Part shown: positions 38,207 through 47,371 of the stretch, piece after piece
Numbering within the stretch: the first letter of the stretch is position 1
How the letters are laid out: every line of letters begins with the position of its first letter
Assembly: GCF_000375405.1 (NCBI RefSeq)
Contig: NZ_AQWS01000010.1
Location: 1 to 64,000, forward strand
Length of the DNA: 64,000 bases
From: Bacteroides propionicifaciens DSM 19291 = JCM 14649
Lineage (GTDB): Bacteria > Bacteroidota > Bacteroidia > Bacteroidales > Bacteroidaceae
Direction: 5' to 3'
Program-made: the position numbers and the translations under genes
The notes under the pieces: generated by a model
The model's database searches: none
The model's input: only the letters and a program-made list of their open reading frames with translations
Told to the model about the DNA's origin: nothing

Positions 38207-39490
38207 ATGAAATTCAAATACAATTTGGACGATAAACTCGCCCCTTTCCCATTGATGATGTACGGCCTTCAGTGGTTTTTAGTATCCATCCCTATGGTGC
38301 TTATTATCGGAGCTGTTGTATCTCACATACAAGGTTTTAATGCAGCAGATCAAACCCTATACACACAAAAGCTAATGGCAGTTATGGGTATTGGGCTTAC
38401 AGCTCAAGTCCTTTGGGGACATAAGCTACCTGTAGTGATCGGACCTGCATCGGTTCTACTGATTGGAATTCTCGCTTCGGGCACAGACAGTATAACAGAA
38501 ATATACACCTCCATTATTATCGGAGGTATTTTTCTATTAGTACTTTACCTGAGCAAACTATTGTCCAAACTTCAGTTTATCTTTACTACGCGTATTATTG
38601 TTGTTATAATGGCTTTGATAGCCTTTACGTTAGCTCCAGTAATTCTTGATTTAATATTTTCCAATGGTGACGGTGTGTTTTCACTACTTTTTGCCGTGAG
38701 TGCAGTCTTTTTGATGACTCTTGCTAACAAACTGCTCAAAGGTGTATGGAACTCTACAGTAGTCTTATTGGCTTTACTAATTGGTACAGGAGTATATTTC
38801 ATATTCTATGGACTTCCTCCCGCTACCGATGCTCTAGTTGTTGAAGCGGTAAACCCAGTTTTCGTACTTCCATTTAAGTTTAACGGAGCAATCATTCTCT
38901 CATTCTTGTTTTGCTACGTAGCACTACTTGTCAATGAACTAGGCTCTATCCAATCGGTAGGTCAAGCATTAAAAGCAGACCATATGGATAAAAGAAGCCA
39001 GCGTGGTGTCGGAATCACTGGAGCTCTAAATATTTTCTCAGGTTCAATTGGAGTAATCGGTGCTGTCGACTATTCGATGAGCCTCGGACTAATCAACGCT
39101 ACGGGGTGTGCTTCACGACGTGCGTTGATTCCTGCAGGGATTGCTTTGTTTGCTTGTGCTTTTCTTCCCGACGCTCTTGCACTCTTTACTTATATTCCTG
39201 AGGTAGTTATGGGAAGTATCATGATCTATCTTATGGCTTCACAACTCTCAGCTTCATGCCAGATGGTTGCAACTAACGATATAGTTAAGAACTTTAACCA
39301 CGGAGTTATTATTGGCTTACCACTAATGATCGCCTTGCTAATAGCATTTATGCCTGACGAAATGTCTGCTCAGATTCCTTCACTCGTACGTCCTATACTA
39401 GGTAATGGGTTTGTCATGGGTGTTATTTGTGTGTTGGTTTTGGAGCACGGTATATTTAGAGAAAGTTCAAATAAACAGCAAAAATCATAA
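38207..39490 (+). CDS. NCS2-family nucleobase permease
   Basis: A 427-residue inner-membrane symporter for purine or pyrimidine bases. It starts MKFKYNLDDKLAPFPLMMYGLQWF, the usual NCS2 opening, followed by about 12-14 hydrophobic segments, and has VIGPASVLLIGIL and NELGSIQSVGQ (helix 8 motif region). ATG 38171 upstream is possible but adds 12 residues absent from typical members. Uracil, xanthine or urate are all possible substrates. Confidence 0.85.
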   Translation: MKFKYNLDDKLAPFPLMMYGLQWFLVSIPMVLIIGAVVSHIQGFNAADQTLYTQKLMAVMGIGLTAQVLWGHKLPVVIGPASVLLIGILASGTDSITEIYTSIIIGGIFLLVLYLSKLLSKLQFIFTTRIIVVIMALIAFTLAPVILDLIFSNGDGVFSLLFAVSAVFLMTLANKLLKGVWNSTVVLLALLIGTGVYFIFYGLPPATDALVVEAVNPVFVLPFKFNGAIILSFLFCYVALLVNELGSIQSVGQALKADHMDKRSQRGVGITGALNIFSGSIGVIGAVDYSMSLGLINATGCASRRALIPAGIALFACAFLPDALALFTYIPEVVMGSIMIYLMASQLSASCQMVATNDIVKNFNHGVIIGLPLMIALLIAFMPDEMSAQIPSLVRPILGNGFVMGVICVLVLEHGIFRESSNKQQKS

Positions 39491-39500
39491 CATATTAGGA

Positions 39501-39531
39501 TTGACTGGCTGTTAAATATAAAGTTACTTTG
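39501..39531 (+). promoter_or_regulatory. Candidate promoter of the TonB-dependent receptor
   Basis: TTG (39501-39503), a 20-base spacer and TTACTTTG (39524-39531), one base off the -7 consensus, 20 bases before the ATG at 39552. Confidence 0.5.
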
Positions 39532-39551
39532 TACACATATAATTTTATAGT

Positions 39552-42098
39552 ATGACACAAAGTAACAAAATATGCTTAGCTCTACTGGTTTGCCTGATTT
39601 CGGCACCCAGTTGGGCTGGCCAAAATACACCCGACGAAGCTCCTCGAGATAGTCTTAAGACCTACAACCTCGAAGAAGATGTAGTAATCATTGCTTCTCC
39701 TAAAGAGAATAAAACCTTAAGAGAACTACCCAGCTCGGTAACGCAACTCAATAAGAGAATCATACAAGCCTATCAAGTACGATCGATTAAAGACCTAACA
39801 GGAGTAGTTCCCAATATTTTCATTCCCGACTACGGATCAAAACTATCCTCTGCCATATATATTCGTGGAATAGGCTCGAGAATAAATACACCACCGGTTG
39901 GGCTCTACGTTGACGATGTTCCTTTTATAGATAAATCTGCTTTCGACTTCGACTTCTCGGACGTTGAGCGAGTAGATATTCTGCGAGGTCCTCAAAGTAC
40001 GCTTTATGGACGTAATACTATGGGAGGCTTAATTAAGATTTATAGCAAATCTCCTTTCGACTACCAAGGAACAGACTTCAAGGTAGGTGCAGCAACCTAT
40101 GGCGACTACAATGCCAGCCTCTCACACTACCATAGAGCTAGCAATAATTTTGCTTTCTCAACTACAGGTTTCTTTAAACGTAAAGGTGGATATTTCAAGA
40201 ATAGCTACCTAGACGACAAAGTTATCGACCGTGGATTATCTGGAGGTGGAAGATTTAGAGGAATTTTGATTCCCTCATCCAACCTTAAACTCGATTTAAA
40301 CCTCAACTACGAATACACCGACGAAGGAGGATTCCCATACGGAAGATATGATGATAAGAGTGGTGAGTATTTTAATCCAGCTACGAACCGTGAAGGAACT
40401 TACCGAAGAGGTTTATTCAATGCGGGATTAAACCTAAACTACCAAGCCTGTAATTTTGACTTATCGGCTATTACAGGATATCAGAACCTGAATGACCGAA
40501 TGTTTATTGACCAAGACTTCTCTCCAAAAGACATCTTTACAATTGCTCAAAAGCAAAAGTTAAACACTCTATCTGAGGAGGTTATATTTAAGTCAAAACC
40601 AGGACGACGCTGGGAATGGACCTCGGGTATCTTTGGCTTCTATCAGAACCTACGCACACATGGCCCAGTTTGGTTTCATGAAGATGGAATTAATAGCTTG
40701 ATTAAGAAAGGAGTCGATACGGGCCTTGCCCATGGTATCGGGATGATAAACGGTATGATTCCTCAGGTCCAACCCGAAGGCATGCCTTTCCCTATGCAAC
40801 CTTCAGTCTCTGCCGACTTTTACATTAAAGACAAAGACCTACTTGTCGATGGATTATTTAAAACACCCATATATAACGCGTCGGTATATCATCAATCCAC
40901 AATAAACGATGTTTTTGTCAAAGGATTATCTCTGACAGCTGGACTGCGTATCAACTACGAACACAACCGATTGGATTATAAATCAGGGAGCAATATCAAT
41001 TATGGACTCGATATAGCGGGTAAAGCGACCACTCCAGTGTTTGAGAAGGTATATGGTCCCTATAATGTTCCCCTGAGCAGTAACCCTACGCTCAACGGAA
41101 AGCTCTCTAAAAACCACTTAGATTTTCTTCCTCGATTTGCACTACAATACGATTTCGATAGAGATAATTCGGTATATGCAACCATTAGCCGAGGTTATCG
41201 CTCGGGAGGCTATAATGTACAGATGTTTTCGGACCTTATTCAGTCGCAAATGCAAACAACCATGCGAGACGACATGATGCAAGGAGTTATGAAAGCTGGT
41301 ATGGAGAAATATGCTTCGCTTGATGCTCCAACCAAAGCAATGGTCGATAAGATGATTGATAAGGTGCCAGAACATATCAAAGAGATGCTAACAGGTGGCA
41401 TGCCAGAATCTGAACCGATGGACATTGAGAAGTCAACGGTTTTCAAACCCGAATACACTTGGAACTATGAGATAGGGACTCACCTAACATTTTTGGACGG
41501 TAGATTTAAGGCCGATTATGCGGTATTCTTATTAAATACAAAGAACCAACAAATTGCAAAGTTTGCCGAAAGTGGTTTGGGTAGAATCACAGTCAACGCT
41601 GGTAAAAGTCGAAGTTACGGCGCTGAAGCAAATATGCGTTACCGCATCAACGACATTTTAACCCTTCATGCTGCCTATGGGTATACGCATGCAAAATTCA
41701 CGGAATACAAAACCAACGAACGCATCAATGGCAAACTAGAAACTATTGACTACGCAGGCAAACGAGTTCCATTTACACCCAAACATACGCTAAACACAGG
41801 ATTTGATTTAAACTTCAAACTTAAGAATCAAGCGTGGCTAGATCGTATTTTGTTTAACACAACCTACTCAGGAGTGGGAAGAATATATTGGACAGAGTCG
41901 AATAATGTTAGTCAAAAATTCTATGGAACCGTCAATTCAAGAATTAGTTTCATCAAAGGAAAAGCCTTTATGGATCTTTGGGGTCGTAACCTAATCAATA
42001 AAGATTACGCGACTTTCTATTTTGAATCAATGGGGACTGGCTTTATGCAAAAAGGTGCACCAGCTCAGTTTGGAATCAGCCTAGGCTGTCAGTTCTAG
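39552..42098 (+). CDS. TonB-dependent outer-membrane receptor with Met-rich loops
   Basis: An 848-residue active-transport porin. Signal peptide about 1-22 (ending SWAG), a TonB-box-like EEDVVIIAS, a plug domain (about 50-165; RELPSSVTQLN, AIYIRGIGSR, DVERVDILRGPQSTLYGRNT, GGLIKIYSK) and a 22-strand barrel ending GISLGCQF with a terminal aromatic. It is of the FecA/CirA-like type without the SusC carboxypeptidase-like extension, and no SusD gene is near. Two loops are rich in Met: about 395-420 (four Met) and about 556-626 (twelve Met). This may bear on metal binding but is inference. It converges on the pigment cluster. Confidence 0.9.
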   Translation: MTQSNKICLALLVCLISAPSWAGQNTPDEAPRDSLKTYNLEEDVVIIASPKENKTLRELPSSVTQLNKRIIQAYQVRSIKDLTGVVPNIFIPDYGSKLSSAIYIRGIGSRINTPPVGLYVDDVPFIDKSAFDFDFSDVERVDILRGPQSTLYGRNTMGGLIKIYSKSPFDYQGTDFKVGAATYGDYNASLSHYHRASNNFAFSTTGFFKRKGGYFKNSYLDDKVIDRGLSGGGRFRGILIPSSNLKLDLNLNYEYTDEGGFPYGRYDDKSGEYFNPATNREGTYRRGLFNAGLNLNYQACNFDLSAITGYQNLNDRMFIDQDFSPKDIFTIAQKQKLNTLSEEVIFKSKPGRRWEWTSGIFGFYQNLRTHGPVWFHEDGINSLIKKGVDTGLAHGIGMINGMIPQVQPEGMPFPMQPSVSADFYIKDKDLLVDGLFKTPIYNASVYHQSTINDVFVKGLSLTAGLRINYEHNRLDYKSGSNINYGLDIAGKATTPVFEKVYGPYNVPLSSNPTLNGKLSKNHLDFLPRFALQYDFDRDNSVYATISRGYRSGGYNVQMFSDLIQSQMQTTMRDDMMQGVMKAGMEKYASLDAPTKAMVDKMIDKVPEHIKEMLTGGMPESEPMDIEKSTVFKPEYTWNYEIGTHLTFLDGRFKADYAVFLLNTKNQQIAKFAESGLGRITVNAGKSRSYGAEANMRYRINDILTLHAAYGYTHAKFTEYKTNERINGKLETIDYAGKRVPFTPKHTLNTGFDLNFKLKNQAWLDRILFNTTYSGVGRIYWTESNNVSQKFYGTVNSRISFIKGKAFMDLWGRNLINKDYATFYFESMGTGFMQKGAPAQFGISLGCQF

Positions 42099-42121
42099 TT
42101 CAACTATCTAAATACTGATGC

Positions 42122-42243
42122 TTTACTCCTTTTACAAACGAGTAAGTCGCATGAGGTAAACCACTAGGTCGGTCAAAGTGACTACCCTACTCACTCAAAA
42201 CTTAGAAGCTAGAGCCATAAATGCTCCTCATGTATAGAGTAAA
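42122..42243. repeat. Multi-arm intergenic element, copy 3 (less regular)
   Basis: It shares ACGAGTAAGTC, GTAAACCAC and CTACCC in order with the element after sdaA, and a GGTCAAAGTGAC hairpin word with the element after uvrA. Pairings seen: TTTACTC (42122-42128) with GAGTAAA (42237-42243), GAGTA (42140-42144) with TACTC (42188-42192), and GTCA-aag-TGAC. It starts 23 bases after the receptor stop. Confidence 0.4.
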
Positions 42244-42277
42244 AAAGAAGCCTGTTTGAAATTAATCAAACAGGCTT
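42244..42277 (-). terminator. Terminator of the pigment gene run
   Basis: On the minus strand AAGCCTGTTTGA (42277-42266) pairs with its complement at 42259-42248 with a short A/T loop, then C and six T. It lies 28 bases past the last gene and marks the end of the long minus-strand run. Confidence 0.82.
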
Positions 42278-42304
42278 TACTTTATATATTCAAACAAGGT
42301 GAAT

Positions 42305-42892
42305 TTATCGTCTTAGGCTAATATCTTTAAAGGCTGAATGAATAGAATTGGCCCAGAAATTACGTAATCCAAAGCCACGAGATTTACCCGATATTTTGGC
42401 ATGAGTGATAATCTGCTTATTAGCCAAGTCAAAGAATACTAGTTCGTAAATTCCTCTATTTCTTGGCTTATTCAGCTCCTCAGCAATTAGAATTACGCCG
42501 TAACCCTCATCCTTTTTAAAATCTATACTATTAATGATATCTTGAAGCTCTGTTTCTTCAAAAGGAGTTACTATGCTTGGCCTATCGAGACTTTCAGTAG
42601 TTATACCACTATTTAGTTGATTGACAGGCCCTAGATCCACGCTGACTATATCAACTTTGGTTTTTTTGGCCAGCTTCTTAATATACTTAGAGTACTCTCT
42701 CTGAATCAGAGAGTTTATCTCATCAAATGTAAAAATAAACTTCGACGACGATTCAGCAGCACCAACAATTCCTACATGAGAATAATCAACGCCATAAAAG
42801 GTTGCTTCTTTAACATCCTTAAGAGCTTCCTTGCTTTGACCAAAGACCATTGAGCTCACAAATAAAAAGGCAGACAATAATATCTTTTTCAT
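42305..42892 (-). CDS. Conserved secreted protein of unknown function
   Basis: A 195-residue exported protein: signal peptide about 1-19 (MKKILLSAFLFVSSMVFGQ), then a globular alpha/beta domain with ATFYGVDYSHVGIVG, KKTKVDIVSVDLGPVN and GYGVILIAEELNKPRNRG. I do not recognise a named family. It is the last gene before the terminator and is 30 bases after the ligase gene, so it may belong to the pigment run, or be a bystander read through from it. Confidence 0.75.
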   Translation of the reverse strand: MKKILLSAFLFVSSMVFGQSKEALKDVKEATFYGVDYSHVGIVGAAESSSKFIFTFDEINSLIQREYSKYIKKLAKKTKVDIVSVDLGPVNQLNSGITTESLDRPSIVTPFEETELQDIINSIDFKKDEGYGVILIAEELNKPRNRGIYELVFFDLANKQIITHAKISGKSRGFGLRNFWANSIHSAFKDISLRR

Positions 42893-42922
42893 AATTATAA
42901 AATTTTGTACTAAACACAGTTT

Positions 42923-44221
42923 TTATCTTAAGTCTATAAACTTGACTAACTTACGACTAGTTGGTGGTTGTTGAACCTTAGAGATATATTCGGCTGATTC
43001 AAAACGAATAGTGGGTGCAACCCGCACTTTAGAACGAAACAAATCTTTTACACTCTTCTCAAACTCTTTAGTTTGAAGAGAACTACTCAGGCGAACTAAA
43101 ATTTCATCCGTACCTAAGTCATTGGTGTAAACCTCAACAACATAGTTGTGAATATCTTGAATATTATCCAATATATCAAACAAAGCAGGAGGATATAAAG
43201 TTGTCCCTTTAAACTTTATCATTTGTCCTTTACGACCTAGAATAGAGCTCAACCGAGTTGTATTTCTACCACATTTACACGAGTCTGTATAATGATAGCA
43301 GACATCTCCAGTCTTGAAACGTAGAAGAGGCATTCCTGTAACACCTAGATTGGTTATAGTTACTTCACCAGGTTCACCTTCAGGGACAGGCTGATTATTG
43401 TCGTCTAAAAACTCTACAATTATCAATTCGGGCTGAAGATGGCCACCACAAAAATGTTCACAATCGGTAAAAGAAGATTGCATTTCTGTTGAAGCATAAG
43501 TTGAATACAGCTTCATATTAGGCCATTTCTCGTGAATCTTCTTTCCTAGAGTATTGAGTTCGAAAGTATCGGGGGTTCTTAAAGCTTCACCGATACAAAT
43601 GCACTTCTGTAAAGTAGAGTTATTATAATCTATACCGTTCTTTTCGGCAAAATCAATCAGCTTCATCAAGAAGGACGGTACTATCATTCCGCAATTCGAA
43701 TTGATTCGGCCAATGGTATCCCACTGCAATTCAGGCATACCATTACCAACTCGTGCAACACCCATCCCCAACTCTCTAGCACCCATAAAATAGGCCAAGC
43801 CAGCCATAAATCGACGATCTATAGTGGTCATAAGTTGCAATACATCCTCACGAGTACAGCCCGTGGTCGAGAAAGAGAGAAACTCATTATAAGAAAGTCG
43901 ATCTAGGTCTTTATCGGTTAAGACAAAAGTTACGGGTTCGCCAAGGGTTCCCGATGTAGTAACATAGTCGATGATTTCATCTTTGGGAACACAGATAAAA
44001 TCAGCATTATAGAGTTGAAGATCCTGCTTCGTTGTTACAGGAATCTTCTGTAGGTCTAAGAGCGTATTTATTCCATTAATATCAATTCGATGTTCTACAA
44101 ACATCTTTTGATAGAATTTAGAATTCTCAGACAGATATTTCAAGGCAATTTTCAGCTTTTCCTCTTGAAAAGACTTTATGGCCTCTTTACTTTCAAATTG
44201 GATTTCGGGGTATCGTGTCAA
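42923..44221 (-). CDS. Phenylacetate-CoA-ligase-like AMP-forming ligase
   Basis: An adenylate-forming enzyme of 432 residues, PaaK type. Motifs: YVTTSGTLGEPVTFVLT (P-loop), YSTYASTEMQSSF (about 250), LLRFKTGDVCYHYTDSCKCGRN with a Cys pair, and GRKGQMIKFKGTTLYPPALFDILD leading into the small C-terminal domain. In aryl polyene/flexirubin clusters such a ligase activates the aromatic starter acid (for example a coumarate) and loads a carrier protein; that role is inferred from context. The next gene upstream ends 8 bases before its start. Confidence 0.85.
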   Translation of the reverse strand: MTRYPEIQFESKEAIKSFQEEKLKIALKYLSENSKFYQKMFVEHRIDINGINTLLDLQKIPVTTKQDLQLYNADFICVPKDEIIDYVTTSGTLGEPVTFVLTDKDLDRLSYNEFLSFSTTGCTREDVLQLMTTIDRRFMAGLAYFMGARELGMGVARVGNGMPELQWDTIGRINSNCGMIVPSFLMKLIDFAEKNGIDYNNSTLQKCICIGEALRTPDTFELNTLGKKIHEKWPNMKLYSTYASTEMQSSFTDCEHFCGGHLQPELIIVEFLDDNNQPVPEGEPGEVTITNLGVTGMPLLRFKTGDVCYHYTDSCKCGRNTTRLSSILGRKGQMIKFKGTTLYPPALFDILDNIQDIHNYVVEVYTNDLGTDEILVRLSSSLQTKEFEKSVKDLFRSKVRVAPTIRFESAEYISKVQQPPTSRKLVKFIDLR

Positions 44222-44229
44222 AACAAGTG

Positions 44230-45894
44230 TTATTTTATGATTTTCAGAGCAATCCTTTCTCGCTCATATTTCTTAGGGATGGGTTTTTCAAGCGCCATAG
44301 TCCAATACTGATTGGCTGTATGGGTATCAAAACTGCTGTAGTAATCGCCAACCCTTTCATAAACATAATAATAATCAGGATTAGATTTCACAAACAGGTC
44401 TATAGAATCATTTGAAATCGTACTATTCGTACTAATTTTATCATTAAGCACAGATAAAATCTCTTTGTAGGTTAATAATTGCTCGTATTCAGGACTAAAG
44501 AGAAACGGGTCTTTACCCACAGTAAGTTCGGGGATATTTATATCCGTAAAATAGTCTAAACTATCGGAGAACACCTCGTTTAAATGATAAGCAACATACT
44601 CACCACATTGCCAAGGTGAGGTTGAAACCCACAAGATGTTTTCATCGGGCTGCATAATAACACTATGGTGAGCAATCAGCTGATTCAAAGCGAGTTCATT
44701 AGTAAGCCCAAGCTTTTCATTTTCAATACCATCTCTATTCCTCAGGATATTTACAGCCTTCGAAGGGTCTATTGGAGACTCCTGAGCTAGTAGTTCTTGG
44801 AGTCGAGCATAACGATATGGACTATCAGAAGTTTCAATGTTTTCGATGTTTCGAGAGTCTTCCTTAAAAGCATCCGATTGGAAATGATTTGTGCAGATTA
44901 TTTGCCCCTCAATTGGTGAGTAGAATATGCCAATATTCTTAGGCGATTTTTCTATTATAGCAGCTTTATTATCTTTCTTGGATGCAATCAGGATAGATTC
45001 AGAGACAAATGTTTTACGACTCTTGGCAATGGCGTAAGCCTCATCGATAGTTGAAGCATATTGCAAAATCTCTCTAACCAAAATCGATATTGGTGTAGCA
45101 GATGAAGTTGGCATATCAGACTTAGCTGCATTAATAGTTACAGCCAGCCCCGCTTCGTTCATTCCCGATAGAACACCAATCATACCTGCCCAACCCACCG
45201 AAGCAAAGCGATAACCCTTATCGGGCTCACAGAAAGTAACCAGTTTGTTTTTGGCGAAATCATCACCTACATAGAAGTCGAAGTTTCGGCCAAGAATCAG
45301 TTTGCCATCCGAAGAAAAAGAATCCCAAGAGACAAAGGAGCTGCATCCTACCATCATGTAGTCTTGCAAGGCATGACCCAAATCGTGAGCTGCATGATAA
45401 TTTAATTGTCGCTCATAAGCATTGCCAATCATGTCATACTCGTTTGTACACGATTGAGCAATACCATAAATTTCGTTTCTATACTCTTGTGGAATATTTT
45501 CGCCTAAGTTACGATTGAATACTACGATAAAAGAACGTAAGAACTTCAGATAAGAGTCAGATGGAATAATCTGTCTAATCTGGTCTATAAAGACGGTCTC
45601 TTGGTAATAGAGTAAATCTTCGGTTAGCTTGCCAGCGGCATAACCTCGATCAAAATCAGACCCTGATATCTTCATTTCCCATAAGCCATACTTGTTTTGT
45701 CTCAGCCAATCGTCTCCATAAGTACGAATACTATCGTAATGAAATGATTGAACTTCTCTTGAATCAGCAAAGATATGTTGAGGTTCTTTCATGTCGGCCG
45801 AAAAATAAAGCCCAGCAACTAACATGACTATCAACATAAGAACAGCAAGATGAGCAACTACGGTATATTTTAAAATTCGTCTAAACATTTCCAA
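44230..45894 (-). CDS. C45-type Ntn hydrolase/acyltransferase, membrane anchored
   Basis: A 554-residue protein. One N-terminal membrane segment (about 11-32) is followed by a C45/acyl-CoA:6-aminopenicillanate acyltransferase-like domain with the presumed autocatalytic nucleophile C184 in MMVGCSSFVSWD, then GKLILGRNFDFYVGD and AGMIGVLSGMNEAGLAVTINAA. A helical C-terminal part (about 440-554) has a repeat-like DYYYVYERVGDYYSS. Family members cleave or form amide/ester bonds after self-processing at Cys. In this cluster it may join or release the polyene acyl group. It overlaps the oxidoreductase gene by 14 bases. Confidence 0.8.
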   Translation of the reverse strand: MEMFRRILKYTVVAHLAVLMLIVMLVAGLYFSADMKEPQHIFADSREVQSFHYDSIRTYGDDWLRQNKYGLWEMKISGSDFDRGYAAGKLTEDLLYYQETVFIDQIRQIIPSDSYLKFLRSFIVVFNRNLGENIPQEYRNEIYGIAQSCTNEYDMIGNAYERQLNYHAAHDLGHALQDYMMVGCSSFVSWDSFSSDGKLILGRNFDFYVGDDFAKNKLVTFCEPDKGYRFASVGWAGMIGVLSGMNEAGLAVTINAAKSDMPTSSATPISILVREILQYASTIDEAYAIAKSRKTFVSESILIASKKDNKAAIIEKSPKNIGIFYSPIEGQIICTNHFQSDAFKEDSRNIENIETSDSPYRYARLQELLAQESPIDPSKAVNILRNRDGIENEKLGLTNELALNQLIAHHSVIMQPDENILWVSTSPWQCGEYVAYHLNEVFSDSLDYFTDINIPELTVGKDPFLFSPEYEQLLTYKEILSVLNDKISTNSTISNDSIDLFVKSNPDYYYVYERVGDYYSSFDTHTANQYWTMALEKPIPKKYERERIALKIIK

Positions 45895-47371
45895 TCTTTT
45901 TGGTGAGGTAATCTTGTCCTAGCAATTCAGCACAAGAAAACAGCGAGGTTATTGTAACGCCTAAAGCTCCATGTACATTTACATTCTGCCCTGTGAATAA
46001 TAATCCTTTTAGTTTGGTCCTAGGCGATATCAGCGTAGCAAGCGGATTATTAAAGTCCTTCACAATACCAAAAGCTGAACCATCGACAGTTCCTGTATAA
46101 TCTCTAAAACTCAAGGGTGTAGTGGTATGAATATCTTTTATATTAGCATCAAAATCATAACCGTAATCTTTGACCAGATCCAAGAGTTGGGCAGCTTTTT
46201 CAACCTTAAAGTCCAAGTAAGAAGCACCTCTTCGCTCAGGCAATGTATTGCTCCACTTCTCAACTTCACGCATATACATGGGAGCAAGGATTGATATTAC
46301 GTTAGCATATTGAGGGTCTTGTGATGTTGCTTGCATAGAAACCAAGCAGTTGCGAAGCTCATGCGCATCTGTTCGCTTATCATACCAAACCTCTTTATCT
46401 CTATGAATATAGATGTTGCGATTCAGGTAATCGTAGCTCTTTTCCTTCATTAGGAGATGAACTGAAAAAATGCCATAACTGTTCTCGAGGTCATTGATAC
46501 GAGAAGCATAGACTTTTCTGATTGAACGATTCTTATCTAATATCTTGAGTGTAGATTGAGGATGGATAGAGGAAATTACATAATCACAATCTATACGTTC
46601 ATCACTTAGCAACTCCACACCAACAATAGCATCATTTTGGACTACAATGCGAGTAACCTCTGAATCGCTCAATACGACTCCTCCGTTTCGCTCTATTTGT
46701 CCAGCAAGAGCATCTGCAACTTGACCACTCCCATCAACAAATCGATAAGCACCTTCAAGATAAGATTGCATCACCATGCCATGCTCATAAAAAGAAGACT
46801 TCCCTTTCAGCCCATTATAAAGCAAGCTAGTACTGGCCAAAACATTTTGAAGTTTACTGTCCGTGGTACAATCTGCTATTAATCCTGCTGCGGAAGTAAA
46901 GAAATAGTCAAAACCTCCATCAGTCAGCTTACCCTGCTTGAGCGTGTCGATACTGACAGATTGTCCAACAGCTTCAAGCTTTTGGACATATCTAGCCAAG
47001 CCTTCACGTTCACTAGGGAAAGAAGTACTTAAAGTTTCGATGAAGTTTTCTTTACCCATTGCATAGTTGTAGGTAGATCCTGAATAATGAATTTGGTCAA
47101 AGCAGTCTTCGTCTAGTTTTTTTATGGACAGCTTATCCATAATTCCAAAATACTTGAAGGACTGATTAATGAACTGCCCCTCTTCTAAGCTTCCCACATA
47201 GTGGATTCCTGTATCAATCCCATAACCTTTGCGTTTATAGGTTTGGAGGCAACCTCCAATCAAACTATTTTTTTCCAATACACAGACATTGTAGCCCTCT
47301 TTACTCAAGATAGCACCACATTCGAGTCCGCCAAGACCACTTCCGATTATTACGACATCAAACTTATTCAT
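45881..47371 (-). CDS. CrtI-like FAD-dependent oxidoreductase
   Basis: A 496-residue flavoprotein of the phytoene desaturase/NAD(P)-FAD amine oxidase superfamily. It has the dinucleotide-binding VVIIGSGLGGLECGAIL, then LEKNSLIGGCLQTYKRKGY, YVISSIHPQST in the middle and a C-terminal FAD contact LLFTGQNVNVHGALGVT. It has no carotenoid gene near it; in this cluster it may oxidise the polyene or its aromatic head. ATG overlaps the preceding gene by 4 bases. Confidence 0.83.
   Translation of the reverse strand: MNKFDVVIIGSGLGGLECGAILSKEGYNVCVLEKNSLIGGCLQTYKRKGYGIDTGIHYVGSLEEGQFINQSFKYFGIMDKLSIKKLDEDCFDQIHYSGSTYNYAMGKENFIETLSTSFPSEREGLARYVQKLEAVGQSVSIDTLKQGKLTDGGFDYFFTSAAGLIADCTTDSKLQNVLASTSLLYNGLKGKSSFYEHGMVMQSYLEGAYRFVDGSGQVADALAGQIERNGGVVLSDSEVTRIVVQNDAIVGVELLSDERIDCDYVISSIHPQSTLKILDKNRSIRKVYASRINDLENSYGIFSVHLLMKEKSYDYLNRNIYIHRDKEVWYDKRTDAHELRNCLVSMQATSQDPQYANVISILAPMYMREVEKWSNTLPERRGASYLDFKVEKAAQLLDLVKDYGYDFDANIKDIHTTTPLSFRDYTGTVDGSAFGIVKDFNNPLATLISPRTKLKGLLFTGQNVNVHGALGVTITSLFSCAELLGQDYLTKKIGNV

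Noticed and set aside
45881-47371. Carotenoid biosynthesis from the CrtI-like gene
   Set aside because: No phytoene synthase or cyclase gene is nearby, and all neighbours are polyene-type fatty-acid enzymes.
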